DNA of 8,967 bases from Hadesarchaea archaeon (GCA_030601665.1 JAUWBP010000033.1:1-8967), one strand, 5' to 3'; shown: positions 1 to 6,959, counted from the first letter of the stretch. Numbers and translations are program-made. The notes: generated from the sequence alone by a model not told the origin.

Positions 1-875
1 GAAAATGCCACAAACACCAAAAGCGAGAGATGAGTCGATCGCCATTTGAGTTTAAATGCGTACCCAATGTCCCTGCGCATTAACCTAAAATCCCTCCCCA
101 GCGCCCGCAGTCCCCCAAACAAAAGAAAGAACACGGAGATATAGAGAAGAGCTATCGCCGCTAGGAAAGCCACGGCGAGCGGGGGGCTTGAGTAAAATAC
201 CGACATCATCGAAGGAGAGATGTATACCTCAATGGGCCCCGCCAAAAATATCAGAAATGCCCCGAACCCAACGAGGATTATGAAGTCCGCCAAGAACCCT
301 TTGGCATTGACCCTATACTTCCGAAGTTCCTTTCGCTCCTTCCTCGAAAGCCCCCACGACCACGTTTTTTCGTTTTTCCCCGTCATGAATGCCATATGAT
401 CTACACCCTTCCAAAAATTCCAAGCGGCGCGTAGGGTAGCCCCCGCGATGATAAAAGCTCCGGTTAACTCGAGCACCCCATGCACAAAAATACCAGCTAA
501 AAATGCTAGAGCCGCATTTCCATCTGCTCCCCCATCATGATACCAGTAGGAGGTAGCGACACCGACCGAATAACCGTTGAACGCAGACGAGTGGAAGCTG
601 AGGTAGGATGGAGTCATAACAACGTATAGGCCAGCGAGTCTCAAATTGTGTGACCAGTAGTACTTCGTCCGCTCCCACTCGTCCATCGCTACGACCTCGC
701 CGATCGAATTCTCATATTCCTGTGCATTTGGCTTCTGTAGAAACTCGGATGAATCATACGCCAGGATAAAGTAGCCCACGCTGAACATCATCGCGAGGAA
801 ACCAACTAAGATGACGAAGCTAATCGCGGACGAGTTCCGCCGGAAAGCATTAAATGTTTTTCTCGCTATGTCCAC
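1..875 (-). CDS. SpoIIM/DUF95-family integral membrane protein (C-terminus beyond the window)
   Basis: Reading the minus strand from 875 to the window edge gives 291 residues with no stop, so the gene is cut off at its 3' end. I see hydrophobic segments near residues 16-40, 80-108, 120-148, 194-220, 233-257 and from about 283. The segment HGVLELTGAFIIAGA (132-146) matches the conserved HGxxEL...iaga signature of the SpoIIM (DUF95) family. Upstream of it, an Asn (N77) and an N-G-Y-S-V-G stretch (100-105) also fit the family. The GTG at 875 is preferred because GGTGA (884-880) precedes it by 4 bases and no ATG lies in frame upstream. In spore formers SpoIIM is part of an engulfment complex; archaeal homologues have no established role. 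It follows hisI by 34 bp but has a TATA-like element of its own, so it may be co-transcribed or independent. The family call is good; the function is unknown. Confidence 0.85.
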   Translation of the reverse strand, partial: MDIARKTFNAFRRNSSAISFVILVGFLAMMFSVGYFILAYDSSEFLQKPNAQEYENSIGEVVAMDEWERTKYYWSHNLRLAGLYVVMTPSYLSFHSSAFNGYSVGVATSYWYHDGGADGNAALAFLAGIFVHGVLELTGAFIIAGATLRAAWNFWKGVDHMAFMTGKNEKTWSWGLSRKERKELRKYRVNAKGFLADFIILVGFGAFLIFLAGPIEVYISPSMMSVFYSSPPLAVAFLAAIALLYISVFFLLFGGLRALGRDFRLMRRDIGYAFKLKWRSTHLSLLVFVAF

Positions 876-909
876 AGGCTCACCCGAACGGAAGCATCCC
901 GTAACTAGG

Positions 910-1317
910 TTATTTATAAATCTCCTCAGGTTTGAACTTCCGCTTCATGACTCGCACGAGCTGGCCCCGCTTGAGCTTGCGGTAAAAGCAGGAGTGGTAG
1001 CCCTCGTGGCACGCCGCACCCACTTGCTTGACATCGAAAACTAAGGCATCGCCGTCGCAGTCAACCCACACATTACGAACTCGCTGGAAATGTTTTGATT
1101 GCTCACCTTTCAGCCATAGTTTGCGTCGTGATCGGCTCCAGTAGTGCATCATGCCCGTCGTCAGGGTCTTCAACACTGCTTGCTTGGTCTGGTGGGCTAC
1201 CATGAGCACTTGTTTTGTTCGAAAATCTCGCGTCACAGCTGTAACAAATCCGTTCCTAAACCTGAGGACTTTTACAATCGCTCGCGCCCTAGCTAGAGTT
1301 AATTTCAAATCGATCAC
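910..1317 (-). CDS. hisI: Phosphoribosyl-AMP cyclohydrolase
   Basis: HisI opens the adenine ring of PR-AMP to give ProFAR, step 3 of histidine synthesis, in the cytoplasm. The 135-residue product has the family core: GFVTAV (23-28), HYWSRSRRKLWLKGE (58-72) and the metal site D86-C87-D88-G-D90. The later cysteines C103 (in ACH) and C110 (in SCFYR) complete the zinc set. It is a single-domain enzyme, not the fused HisIE of many bacteria; HisE is the separate gene just upstream. The start is a GTG overlapping the hisE stop (GTGA, 1314-1317), so translation is probably coupled. A TTG at codon 4 is a less likely alternative. The usual AYMN segment after VLM is AHQT here (41-44), a local divergence outside the metal ligands. 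Confidence 0.96.
   Translation of the reverse strand: MIDLKLTLARARAIVKVLRFRNGFVTAVTRDFRTKQVLMVAHQTKQAVLKTLTTGMMHYWSRSRRKLWLKGEQSKHFQRVRNVWVDCDGDALVFDVKQVGAACHEGYHSCFYRKLKRGQLVRVMKRKFKPEEIYK
911..920 (-). promoter_or_regulatory. Possible TATA box for the spoIIM-like gene
   Basis: The minus strand reads TTTATAAATA here, formed by the last codons and stop of hisI. An initiation site about 25 bp downstream would fall near 890, just ahead of the GGTGA site (884-880) and the GTG at 875, which gives a short leader. The upstream AGGAGA is purine-rich but a weak BRE match. The AT-rich codons for Ile-Tyr-Lys could produce this by chance, so this is an inference from spacing. Confidence 0.4.
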
Positions 1318-1604
1318 CGCCGCCTTCGCCTGAGCTCTTCCATGACCTCATCTAGCCGCACGCCCTTCGCTGCAAGAATCACCATCAAGTGAAATACCAC
1401 ATCGGCTGCCTCGTGTATTATCTTTGCTTTTTCATCACCCTTTGCTGCAACGCTGAGTTCACCGGCCTCCTCCCCGAACTTTCTGATCACCTCGGCCTCG
1501 CCCTTCGCCAGCAAGCCTGACACGTAGGAGGCTTGCCTCGGGCTGTCCCGACGGTCCTCGATCACGGCGAAAACCTCATCCAAAATCTCGGTTTCCATTT
1601 TCAT
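1314..1604 (-). CDS. hisE: Phosphoribosyl-ATP pyrophosphatase
   Basis: HisE removes pyrophosphate from PR-ATP to give PR-AMP (step 2). The 96-residue product is an all-alpha, MazG-like protein. The acidic metal-binding residues are visible in KFGEEAGE (E45, E46, E49) and HEAADVVFHLMV (E65, D68). The length is normal for a stand-alone HisE. The first ATG (1604) overlaps the hisD stop as ATGA, but GGAG (1610-1607) is only 2 bases from it. The same GGAG is 8 bases from a second in-frame ATG at 1598, so the true protein may begin at Met3. It ends in a run of five arginines whose codons are shared with the hisI start region. Confidence 0.96.
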   Translation of the reverse strand: MKMETEILDEVFAVIEDRRDSPRQASYVSGLLAKGEAEVIRKFGEEAGELSVAAKGDEKAKIIHEAADVVFHLMVILAAKGVRLDEVMEELRRRRR

Positions 1605-2896
1605 CTCTCCTTCAACCTTTTCTTGATGCTTTGAGCGTGCCCAGGGAGGCCCTCGGCCTTGGCTAGCCTCTCAGCAGTAGCCGCTACGCGCTTCAAACCC
1701 CGTTCAGTCAAAGCCTGCAAGGTCGGCAGCCTGACAAAATCGAGCACAGAGAGCCCAGAACGTCTTCTAGCTACGCCGCCGGTTGGCAGGATGTGATTGG
1801 GTCCCACCGCAAAATCGCCCGCTGCCACCGGCGAGTAAGGCCCGATGAAAATTGCACCCGCGTTTCTCACCCGCTTCAAGACCTGCGTTGGGCGCTTTAC
1901 CATTAGCTCGAGGTGCTCAGGGGCATAGTCGTTCGCGAACTCTATCGCCTGCTCAAGGTTTGCCGTCAATACTACTCGCCCATACTTGCTGAGGGCTCGC
2001 CGCGCGATCGCTACCCGCGGGTTTTCTTCGAGCATTTTTTCGAGGGACTCGCAAACCTCGGACGCAAGCTCCGAAGATGTCGTCACGAGTACAGCTGCTG
2101 CCGCTGGGTCGTGCTCAGCCTGTGCCAGCATGTCCGCCGCGATGTATGCTGAGTTAGCCGAAGCATCCGCGATGATCAAAACCTCGCTTGGGCCTGCGGC
2201 AAAATCTACGTCGACGTTTGGCGCGACCACTTGCTTAGCGGCCACCACATAGACGTTTCCTGGCCCGACTATCTTATCGACCTTTGGGATCGTCGGGGTG
2301 CCATATGCCATCGCCGCTATCGCCTGAGCGCCGCCGACTTTGAAGACCGCATCGATGCCCGCCACATCAGCGGCCACCAGCATGACTCCGTTGACCCCCC
2401 CGTCTTTCTTGGGAGGGGTACATGCGATTATTTGCCCGACCCCGGCAATTCGCGCTGGGATTGCACCCATGAGCGCGCTCGAAGGGTAGCTCGCCGATCC
2501 ACCTGGGATATAAATGCCCACTCTCGCCAAGGGACGCACGAGTTGCCCGACCATAATGCCTGGCTGGAGTTCCGTTGACCACTCACGTGGGAGCTGCCTG
2601 CGGTGAAATTTTTCGATAGCCGCCGCAGCACGCTTAATCGCTTTTACCGTCTCCACATCGACCTGCTTGTAAGCGGCATCGATCTCTCGCTCGCTAACGC
2701 GAAGCTGTTTTCGATCAAGCCTGGCGCCGTCGAGGCTCCTCGTGTACTCAAGCAGGGCATCATCTCCCCGCTCCCGCACGTCGGCCACGATTTTGGCCAC
2801 TTTGGGCATGGCCGATGAGACATCAAGTTCAGAGCGTCGGAGTAGTTTTTCATGTTCCGCCTGCGAGCACTTCCAAAGGCGAACGACCTTCAACAT
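1601..2896 (-). CDS. hisD: Histidinol dehydrogenase
   Basis: HisD oxidises L-histidinol to L-histidine in two NAD-dependent steps, the last reactions of the pathway. The 431-residue length is typical. Key residues align with the E. coli enzyme: zinc ligands Q259 and H262 (in LAQAEHDP), D361 (in AAGDFAVGPNH) and H420 (in GLPGHAQS). The catalytic pair is E327-H328 in YAPEHLEL. The nucleotide-binding and substrate segments GPGNVYV (211-217) and AAGPSEVLIIAD (233-244) are intact. The start is ATG with a GGGGG site (2907-2903) 6 bases upstream, 13 bp after hisF. The stop overlaps hisE. All catalytic residues are present and I see no sign of damage. Confidence 0.98.
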   Translation of the reverse strand: MLKVVRLWKCSQAEHEKLLRRSELDVSSAMPKVAKIVADVRERGDDALLEYTRSLDGARLDRKQLRVSEREIDAAYKQVDVETVKAIKRAAAAIEKFHRRQLPREWSTELQPGIMVGQLVRPLARVGIYIPGGSASYPSSALMGAIPARIAGVGQIIACTPPKKDGGVNGVMLVAADVAGIDAVFKVGGAQAIAAMAYGTPTIPKVDKIVGPGNVYVVAAKQVVAPNVDVDFAAGPSEVLIIADASANSAYIAADMLAQAEHDPAAAAVLVTTSSELASEVCESLEKMLEENPRVAIARRALSKYGRVVLTANLEQAIEFANDYAPEHLELMVKRPTQVLKRVRNAGAIFIGPYSPVAAGDFAVGPNHILPTGGVARRRSGLSVLDFVRLPTLQALTERGLKRVAATAERLAKAEGLPGHAQSIKKRLKER

Positions 2897-2909
2897 TACA
2901 ATCCCCCAG

Positions 2910-3665
2910 TTATAGCCTCACAGCCACGCCGCGCTCTCGTAGGTAGCGCTTGACCTCTTCGACCGTGTAGGTGCCGAAGTGAAAGATGCTTGCAGCTAGC
3001 GCGGCATCCGCCTTGCCATCGGTCAAAACCTCATAGATGTGCTCAAGATTGCCAGCTCCCCCTGAGGCGATAATTGGTATGCCCACTGCCTCGGCGATCG
3101 CGCGCATTCCTTCAATGTCGTAACCCTCTTGCGTGCCATCGGTGTGCACACCAGTGTAAAGGATTTCACCGGCGCCCAGCGATTCGACTCGCTTTGCCCA
3201 ATCTATCATGTCAATTCCAGTGGGTTTCATCCCGCCGGAGACGCACACCTCCCACTTTCCCTTTCCCATGACCTTTCCATCGATGGCGCTCACCACCCTA
3301 TCCCTACCGAACTCGAGATAGAGTTCCCGCAGGAGCTCTGGCTTTCTAACTGCGGCAGTGTTCACCGAGACCTTGCTGGCCCCGGCATCTAGAATAGCCC
3401 TAGCATCCTCAACGCTCCGCACGCCTCCACCGACGGCTAGCGGAATTGAAATCACACTTGCTACCTCTCGAACAACCTTGAGCAATGTCGGTTTGTTCTC
3501 AGGGGTTGCCGCGATATCGAGAAGCACCAGCTCGTCCGCCCCATCCTTCTCGTAGCGCTTGGCGAACTCCGCTGGTGGACCGACTTCTTTCACGTCTCTG
3601 AAGCACACGCCCTTGACAAGTTTACCGTGTTTCGTGTCGAGGCAGGGAATTATCCGCTTGTACAA
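2910..3665 (-). CDS. hisF: Imidazole glycerol phosphate synthase, cyclase subunit
   Basis: HisF condenses PRFAR with ammonia to give IGP and AICAR, normally with ammonia channelled from the HisH glutaminase. The 251-residue (beta-alpha)8 barrel keeps both catalytic aspartates, D10 (IIPCLD) and D129 (VSAIDG). It also keeps the phosphate-binding glycines GGGVR (79-83) and ASGGAGN (200-206). The channel-gate residues known from Thermotoga HisF have counterparts here: R4, E45, K98, E167. Oddities: the aspartate before the gate lysine (D98 in Thermotoga, HisH-contacting) is Ser97. The usual LTSxDxDGTK strand reads YTGVHTDGTQ (170-179). The start is TTG directly after the hisB stop codon, with GGGGG (3678-3674) 8 bases away. 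No hisH gene lies in the operon. Confidence 0.97.
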   Translation of the reverse strand: MYKRIIPCLDTKHGKLVKGVCFRDVKEVGPPAEFAKRYEKDGADELVLLDIAATPENKPTLLKVVREVASVISIPLAVGGGVRSVEDARAILDAGASKVSVNTAAVRKPELLRELYLEFGRDRVVSAIDGKVMGKGKWEVCVSGGMKPTGIDMIDWAKRVESLGAGEILYTGVHTDGTQEGYDIEGMRAIAEAVGIPIIASGGAGNLEHIYEVLTDGKADAALAASIFHFGTYTVEEVKRYLRERGVAVRL

Positions 3666-4241
3666 TTACAGTACCCCCTTGGTGCTCGGCACGCTGCGCC
3701 TCCGGGGCGCTTTGCTCGTCGCTCGGGCTAACGCTACCCCCAGCGCCTTGAAGACCGCCTCTGCCTTGTGGTGGTCGTTCTTGCCGCGAAGCACTTTCAC
3801 GTGCAGGTTGAACCTTCCATTCGTGGCGAGCGTCTCGAGCAGGTGCACGATCATATCGCTGCTCAAATCGTCCAGCTTTCGCTTCGTGAAATTTGCCTCG
3901 ATGTCCGGGTAAGCTCGCCCGCTGAGATCAACCGCGGCGAGCACTAATGCGTCGTCCATTGGCACCACCGCGTCGCCCATGCGCTGGATTCCCGCCTTTT
4001 TGCCTAGGGCTCGCTCGATGGCCTCACCCAAAGCGATCATGGAATCCTCGGCGATGTGGTGCTCGAAGTCGCCACGCGCGCGGAGCTCGAGGTCGAAGCA
4101 GCCGTGCTTGGCAAAACTCGCGAGCAGGTGGTCGAGGAATTTTATCTTAGTGTTAACTCTCGTCCTGCCCGAACCATCCAAGTTTATCCTAACCTCAACC
4201 GCCGTTTCCTTCGTCTTCCGCCTGACTTTGCCAACCCTCAC
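3666..4241 (-). CDS. hisB: Imidazoleglycerol-phosphate dehydratase
   Basis: This is the Mn-dependent dehydratase converting IGP to imidazole acetol phosphate. The 191-residue product is the dehydratase domain only; the phosphatase half of enterobacterial HisB is absent. Metal motifs are H61-H62-x-x-E65-D66 and N155-D-H157-H158-x-x-E161. FLDHLL (35-40), KHG (45-47), VPMDDAL (93-99), DLSGR (105-109) and a C-terminal STKGVL also fit the family. The loop before the first HH pair is GD-FE-HH, about three residues shorter than the usual GDxxxDDHH. The start is GTG, overlapping the hisA stop as GTGA. A perfect GGAGGTGA (4253-4246) lies 4 bases upstream within hisA. Confidence 0.97.
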   Translation of the reverse strand: MRVGKVRRKTKETAVEVRINLDGSGRTRVNTKIKFLDHLLASFAKHGCFDLELRARGDFEHHIAEDSMIALGEAIERALGKKAGIQRMGDAVVPMDDALVLAAVDLSGRAYPDIEANFTKRKLDDLSSDMIVHLLETLATNGRFNLHVKVLRGKNDHHKAEAVFKALGVALARATSKAPRRRSVPSTKGVL

Positions 4242-4954
4242 CGGCTCACCTCCATCGCTTGCCTTAAAGTGAACTTGCCATAATATAACGCCATCCCGAC
4301 CACCAAGCCTGCTGCCCCAGCTTCTCGCGTGATGCGCACGTCGTCGAGCGATCCAACGCCACCCGATGCGAAGACCGGGATTTTGACCGCCCCTACGAGT
4401 TCCCTTATTTCTCGCGCAGCTACACCTCGCATGCTTCCCTCGACGTCGACGCTCGTGAAGAGCAGCGACCCCACGCCCATGCGCTCGAATTCCCGTGCCA
4501 ACTCCAGTACTGATTTTTCCGTCTGCTTTTGCCAGCCCTCGATCGATACCTTGCCCGAACGCGCATCGAGGGCCACCATGATGTGATCGCCGCCCGCGAG
4601 CTCGACTAGGCGCTTCACCAGCTCCGGTTCCCTCACCGCGGCTGTACCCAAGATAACACGGCTCGCTCCTGTGCCGAGGAACTCACATGCACGTTCGAGC
4701 GTTCGAATTCCGCCCCCCACTTCAATTCCAACCCGAACGTTCGCGAGCACCTCAGCCACGCGCGCAAAGTTGTCACCCGTGCCCATCGCAGCATCGAGGT
4801 CGATCACATGCAGGTAGGTCGCTCCTTGGGTTACCCAGCGCTGTGCTAGCTCGACGGGCTCGCCGTAAACCCGCTCGGTCTCGGGTTTTCCTCCTACTAA
4901 TTGAACGCATCGTCCGCGCATGATGTCAACGCTAGGGATTACCAGCAACTTCAC
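4238..4954 (-). CDS. hisA: ProFAR isomerase (phosphoribosylformimino-AICAR-P isomerase)
   Basis: HisA carries out the Amadori rearrangement of ProFAR to PRFAR (step 4). The 238-residue barrel has the catalytic aspartates D10 (IPSVD) and D130 (MVALD). It also has the phosphate-binding glycines VGGGIR (79-84) and ASGGVGS (196-202). The barrel fold is shared with HisF, but the N-terminus and the ALDARSG context identify HisA. The long-frame start is GTG at 4954. That codon sits inside a hairpin and only 1 base after the GGGG that could serve as ribosome binding site. TTG at 4948 (codon 3) has better spacing and would give MLVIPSVD, closer to the usual HisA N-terminus. It is the one his gene preceded by a long spacer (71 bp). 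Confidence 0.96.
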   Translation of the reverse strand: MKLLVIPSVDIMRGRCVQLVGGKPETERVYGEPVELAQRWVTQGATYLHVIDLDAAMGTGDNFARVAEVLANVRVGIEVGGGIRTLERACEFLGTGASRVILGTAAVREPELVKRLVELAGGDHIMVALDARSGKVSIEGWQKQTEKSVLELAREFERMGVGSLLFTSVDVEGSMRGVAAREIRELVGAVKIPVFASGGVGSLDDVRITREAGAAGLVVGMALYYGKFTLRQAMEVSR

Positions 4955-4965
4955 ACCCCTGTGAA
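4948..4965. repeat. Palindromic repeat, copy 1, over the hisA start
   Basis: The sequence ACTTCACACCCCTGTGAA is a perfect inverted repeat TTCACA-CCCC-TGTGAA (4950-4965) preceded by AC. The same 18 bases recur at 5006-5023. Read as mRNA it is a 6-bp stem with a GGGG loop. The candidate hisA GTG start (4954-4952) lies in the descending arm, and the GGGG that could act as ribosome binding site is the loop. It could be a protein operator on DNA or a translational hairpin; the sequence does not decide. Confidence 0.75.
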
Positions 4966-4977
4966 ATTTTGTTGGAG

Positions 4978-4989
4978 TTCACACGTGTG
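4978..4989. repeat. Central palindrome of the hisG-hisA spacer
   Basis: TTCACACGTGTG begins with the same TTCACA half-site as the flanking repeats and contains the perfect 10-bp palindrome CACACGTGTG (4980-4989). The TTCACA half-sites start at 4950, 4978 and 5008, that is 28 and 30 bp apart. This is close to three turns of B-DNA each. Confidence 0.55.
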
Positions 4990-4995
4990 CACCAT

Positions 4996-5006
4996 TCGAT
5001 CATCGA
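4996..5006. repeat. Small palindrome in the hisG-hisA spacer
   Basis: TCGATCATCGA is a perfect inverted repeat of two 5-bp arms around a central C. It lies between the central palindrome and repeat copy 2. At this length chance is possible; it is listed because the spacer is so dense in palindromes. Confidence 0.35.
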
Positions 5007-5025
5007 CTTCACACCCCTGTGAAGT
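5006..5025. repeat. Palindromic repeat, copy 2, directly after the hisG stop
   Basis: The same 18-base sequence as 4948-4965 lies exactly 58 bp away. Here the arms extend to 8 bp (ACTTCACA-CCCC-TGTGAAGT). It abuts the hisG stop codon (5028-5026). In RNA it would be an 8-bp stem with a GGGG tetraloop. No U-tract follows on the minus strand, so it does not look like an intrinsic terminator. Confidence 0.75.
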
Positions 5026-5883
5026 TTATGGCAGCACCCGCTCGATGGGCACCACGAGGATATCGCGTGCTCCCGCTTGCTTCGCCCGTCGCACGACCTC
5101 ATCGACACGCTCGGTCTTGACGACGACCTGCACCGCAAGCATGGGCTCGGCAGCTTCAACCTTAGAAACTGTGGGTCCAGCCATTCCAGGCATTATCCGC
5201 ATTATCTCTGGCAACTTAGCTTCAGGCACGTTCATAAGTACGAGCTTTCGACCCCTCGCCTGGACCACGCTTTTCATAGCCGTAACGATGCTCTCTATCT
5301 TCGACTTTTTCTCCCGCAGGCTTCGAGGGTTCGTGATTAGCCTGGCCGAGCTTTCGAGGATCGTGTCCACAATCTCCAACCCGTGCGTGCGCAAAGTTGT
5401 GCCCGTGCTCGTTACGTCCACGATAAGGTCAGCAACTCCCATCAGGGGGGTTATCTCAGCTGCCCCTGTGACGCGCACAATTTCGACCTCAACGCCCTTT
5501 TCCAGGAAGTAACGTTTTGCGAGTCCCGGGAATTCGGTTGCGACCCTCATGCCCGGCTTCACGTCCTCGCTCTTTTTTATACCCGACTTCTCTTGGGTTG
5601 CAACTATTATCCGGGCGAGGCCATAGCCAAGGTCCAGGAGCTCAACCACATCGCTCCCGCTCTCCTCTACCAAATCGTGACCCGTGACTCCGAGGTCCAC
5701 CGCTCCCTTTGCCACGAGGTCCGGTATGTCTTGAGCTCGAACGAACACGAGCTCCACCTCAGGGTCCCGGGTGCGCGCGAAGAGCTGGCGAGCCTCTCTG
5801 TTAACGACTCCTATGCTCGAGTTCTCAAGCAAGCGGACTGTTGGCTCCTCCAAGTGTCCTTTTGGAACAGCAATTTTCACCAT
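5026..5883 (-). CDS. hisG: ATP phosphoribosyltransferase, long form
   Basis: HisG joins ATP and PRPP to make PR-ATP, the first committed and feedback-inhibited step of the pathway. The 285-residue length places it in the long form. A catalytic periplasmic-binding-like domain (about 1-210) contains the N-terminal VPKGHL and the PRPP site DLIVDVTSTGTTLR (152-165). The ACT-like regulatory domain (about 211-285) binds histidine in characterised long forms, so HisZ is not expected. Within the catalytic part, DLGVTGHDLV (63-72) and FPGLAKRYF (118-126) are typical. The ATG overlaps the hisC stop by one base (TAATG), with a strong GGAGGTGG site (5898-5891) 7 bases upstream. It ends 71 bp before hisA, in contrast to the tight packing elsewhere. 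Confidence 0.97.
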   Translation of the reverse strand: MVKIAVPKGHLEEPTVRLLENSSIGVVNREARQLFARTRDPEVELVFVRAQDIPDLVAKGAVDLGVTGHDLVEESGSDVVELLDLGYGLARIIVATQEKSGIKKSEDVKPGMRVATEFPGLAKRYFLEKGVEVEIVRVTGAAEITPLMGVADLIVDVTSTGTTLRTHGLEIVDTILESSARLITNPRSLREKKSKIESIVTAMKSVVQARGRKLVLMNVPEAKLPEIMRIMPGMAGPTVSKVEAAEPMLAVQVVVKTERVDEVVRRAKQAGARDILVVPIERVLP

Positions 5884-6959
5884 TATCTAACCACCTCCTT
5901 CAACTTCTCTATAGTTTTCACGAGCCGCTCGTTCTGTTGCGGTGTGCCTACAGTTATCCGAACGTAATTCGAGCCCGCACCGCGAAAATTCGAGAGATTT
6001 CGCACGAAAATTTTGCGCTTGGCGAGGAAGTCGCATATTTCGGACGCATCCAGCCCAAGCGACTCGACATCGACCATCAAAAAATTCGCATCAGATGGCA
6101 AGACCAGAAAACCGAGCTTAGCGAGTTCACGGCGCATGTACTTTCTTTCCTGCTTCACCTTCGCCACAACCCCGCGCATATATCGCTTGTCCCGCATGGC
6201 TGCGAACGCTGCGGCTTGGGCTAAGCGGTTGACGTTAAATGGCGCGCGGATTCCCTCAAGTGCCCCGATTAACTTGGGGTTGCCCACCGCGTAGCCGACC
6301 CTTAAACCCGCGAGCCCGAAAGCTTTCGAGAACGTGCGGAGCACCAGCAGGTTCCCCGTCTTGGTCGCGAGCTTCGCCACCGAGTAACCCGCGAACTCGG
6401 CGTATGCCTCGTCGACGATGATTAGCCTTCCGCTCGCCAGCAGCCCCCTCAGGTCTCTTAAACTCATGCCGTTGCCGGTCGGGTTGTTTGGCCTACCCAT
6501 AAACACCAATTTTGTCCCCTTGAGGGCGCGCTTGAGTTCAGTCACGCGCCACTCGAAGTTCGGTAGCTTGAAGAACTTGGGTACTCCCCCGTTGACCCTG
6601 CACGCGAGCTCGTACATCGCAAAAGTCGGCAAAGGGATGAGTGCACGCTCGTTTGGGTTGAGAAAAGCTTTGCACGCGAGATCCACAAGTTCGTCAGAGC
6701 CGTTCCCGATTGCCACGCAGTTAGCCTCGACGCCGATGTAATTACCTATCGCCTGCTTGAGTTCCGTGGCTCTAGGGTCGGGGTATGAACCAGCGCGAGC
6801 CGTCTCCCGCTTGAGCGCTCGAAGCACGCGCGGCGATGGACCGTAGGGACTCTCATTGGAGGCGAGATTGATAGCCCCCGCTGCCCTGATATCATATTCA
6901 CGAGCAAGCGGATACGAAACCCGCGACCTCAGCATCTCCCTAACGCGTTTTGAGATCAT
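5883..6959 (-). CDS. hisC: Histidinol-phosphate aminotransferase
   Basis: HisC is a PLP-dependent class I/II aminotransferase that converts imidazole acetol phosphate and glutamate to histidinol phosphate and 2-oxoglutarate. The 358-residue protein shows NLASNESPYGPSP (31-43), GNGSDELVDL (86-95) and GRPNNPTG (155-162). It also has the PLP-ring aspartate in VDEAYAEF (182-189), the Schiff-base lysine K212 in TFSKAFGLAGLR, and R334 in YVRITVG for the substrate carboxylate or phosphate. The start is ATG with GGGGG (6970-6966) 6 bases upstream, 16 bp after the DUF1152 stop. It is the first recognisable histidine gene from the promoter. Confidence 0.96.
   Translation of the reverse strand: MISKRVREMLRSRVSYPLAREYDIRAAGAINLASNESPYGPSPRVLRALKRETARAGSYPDPRATELKQAIGNYIGVEANCVAIGNGSDELVDLACKAFLNPNERALIPLPTFAMYELACRVNGGVPKFFKLPNFEWRVTELKRALKGTKLVFMGRPNNPTGNGMSLRDLRGLLASGRLIIVDEAYAEFAGYSVAKLATKTGNLLVLRTFSKAFGLAGLRVGYAVGNPKLIGALEGIRAPFNVNRLAQAAAFAAMRDKRYMRGVVAKVKQERKYMRRELAKLGFLVLPSDANFLMVDVESLGLDASEICDFLAKRKIFVRNLSNFRGAGSNYVRITVGTPQQNERLVKTIEKLKEVVR

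Noticed and set aside
811..1044. Plus-strand ORF across the hisI end and the membrane-protein start
   Set aside because: It is antisense to two genes with clear family motifs and resembles no known protein. The other long antisense ORFs within the his genes are similar shadows.
4950..5023. CRISPR array
   Set aside because: There are only two exact short repeats, they are palindromic, and the interval itself contains related palindromes rather than a unique spacer. No cas genes are present.
5006..5025. Intrinsic terminator after hisG
   Set aside because: The stem is good, but no U-rich tract follows on the minus strand and six his genes continue downstream.
4932..5159. Minus-strand ORF through the hisG-hisA spacer
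   Set aside because: It is out of frame with both genes and has no recognisable motif. The palindromes explain the spacer better than coding does.
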